From assembly GCF_001650715.1 (NCBI RefSeq), contig NZ_LWQT01000088.1, positions 124,001 through 188,000 of the forward strand: 64,000 nucleotides of DNA, read 5' to 3'. The position numbers and the translations under genes are program-made. The notes under the pieces were generated by a model that was given only the letters and a program-made list of their open reading frames with translations, was not told where the DNA came from and did no database searches. Shown piece after piece: positions 63,820 through 64,000 of this stretch. This stretch comes from Paramagnetospirillum marisnigri. GTDB taxonomy: Bacteria > Pseudomonadota > Alphaproteobacteria > Rhodospirillales > Magnetospirillaceae. Position 1 is the stretch's first letter, and the number at the start of each line of letters is the position of its first letter.

Positions 63820-64000
63820 TTACACGAAGCGGCAGGCGATGGCGCCCAGCGGCCCGTAATCCACATGGAAAGTGTCGCCCGCCCGCGCCGGTACCGGCCG
63901 GGTGAAGGATCCGGCCAGAACCACCTGACCCGGCTCCAGGGCGATGCCGTGGGGGGCGAAGCGCTTGGCTAGCCAGGCGATGCCGTTGCCGGGATGGTTG
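63820..64000 (-). CDS. hpaH: 2-oxo-hept-4-ene-1,7-dioate hydratase, C-terminal part
   Basis: Only the last 59 residues lie in the window; the gene runs off the right edge. The visible sequence ([20 protein letters not shown], then [20 protein letters not shown] and the end [13 protein letters not shown]) is that of HpaH and the related MhpD-type hydratases, which add water before the aldol cleavage by HpaI. It ends with TAA at 63820-63822, and hpaI begins 14 bp further on. Confidence 0.88.
   Translation of the reverse strand, partial: NHPGNGIAWLAKRFAPHGIALEPGQVVLAGSFTRPVPARAGDTFHVDYGPLGAIACRFV

Noticed and set aside
1-64000. CRISPR array, prophage, rRNA operon or magnetosome genes
   Set aside because: No regularly spaced direct repeats, phage structural genes, rRNA sequence or mam/mms-type proteins were seen anywhere in the window.

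Overview
The window is a stretch of GC-rich chromosome from an alphaproteobacterium, most likely a Rhodospirillales member close to Magnetospirillum. This rests on high-GC coding style, chemoreceptors and orphan sensor kinases in abundance, a soeABC-type sulfite dehydrogenase, class II DAHP synthase, and CbiD/CobK/BluB cobalamin genes. No magnetosome genes, phage, CRISPR array, rRNA or complete insertion sequence is visible. One tRNA, a single IS-end-like sequence and several palindromic repeats are present. The genus is an inference from gene content only.

Layout. 0-2 kb: EamA exporter and TetR regulator sharing two near-identical operator sites, then tRNA-Leu(TAA). 2-7.5 kb: a CZB-type chemoreceptor, a REPIN-like repeat, secA and its terminator. 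7.5-12 kb: a tandem double-hairpin repeat, then a block of two-component genes (kinase, OmpR-type regulator, large hybrid kinase with Hpt, single-domain receiver). 12-17.5 kb: an OprB-type porin, a PhoX/DUF839 protein and a di-haem cytochrome, all leftward, with an excellent Zur-like box upstream. 17.7-19.5 kb: cobK and cbiD, converging and overlapping. 19.7-23.6 kb: a PhnD-like binding protein translationally coupled to a four-PAS histidine kinase. 23.5-26.4 kb: two glycosyltransferase-like genes, and a divergent 57-residue protein. 26.8-31.4 kb: soeABC-like molybdoenzyme operon. 31.6-36.4 kb: hemerythrin fusion protein, then tgt, a TPR-like protein and an isoprenylcysteine-methyltransferase-like protein in overlapping order, and a DnaJ/CbpA-type protein. 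36.5-47.3 kb: a lipoprotein, pdxH, a cation efflux gene, an XRE regulator, ndk, an ABC-F ATPase, a dCache kinase, chaC, bluB, a methyltransferase and DAHP synthase. 47.4-54.3 kb: a second chemoreceptor, a UvrD-like helicase and a very long coiled-coil membrane protein. 54.3-64 kb: HIT protein, SGNH hydrolase, acyl-CoA synthetase, bfd under an apparent Fur-controlled promoter, DEAD-box helicase, Nudix hydrolase, PAS kinase, MFS transporter, and the end of an hpaH-hpaI operon.

The most striking object is the 968-residue protein at 51350-54256. After two membrane segments it consists of 27 consecutive 25-residue repeats plus one inserted 11-residue unit, which fits exactly between residues 149 and 834 and predicts a helical rod of roughly 100 nm, followed by a conserved-looking 134-residue C-terminal domain. 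Also worth attention are the Zur-like box over the porin/PhoX/cytochrome operon, the split binding-protein/kinase sensor pair, and a tandem hairpin repeat in which the two copies differ by compensatory changes.
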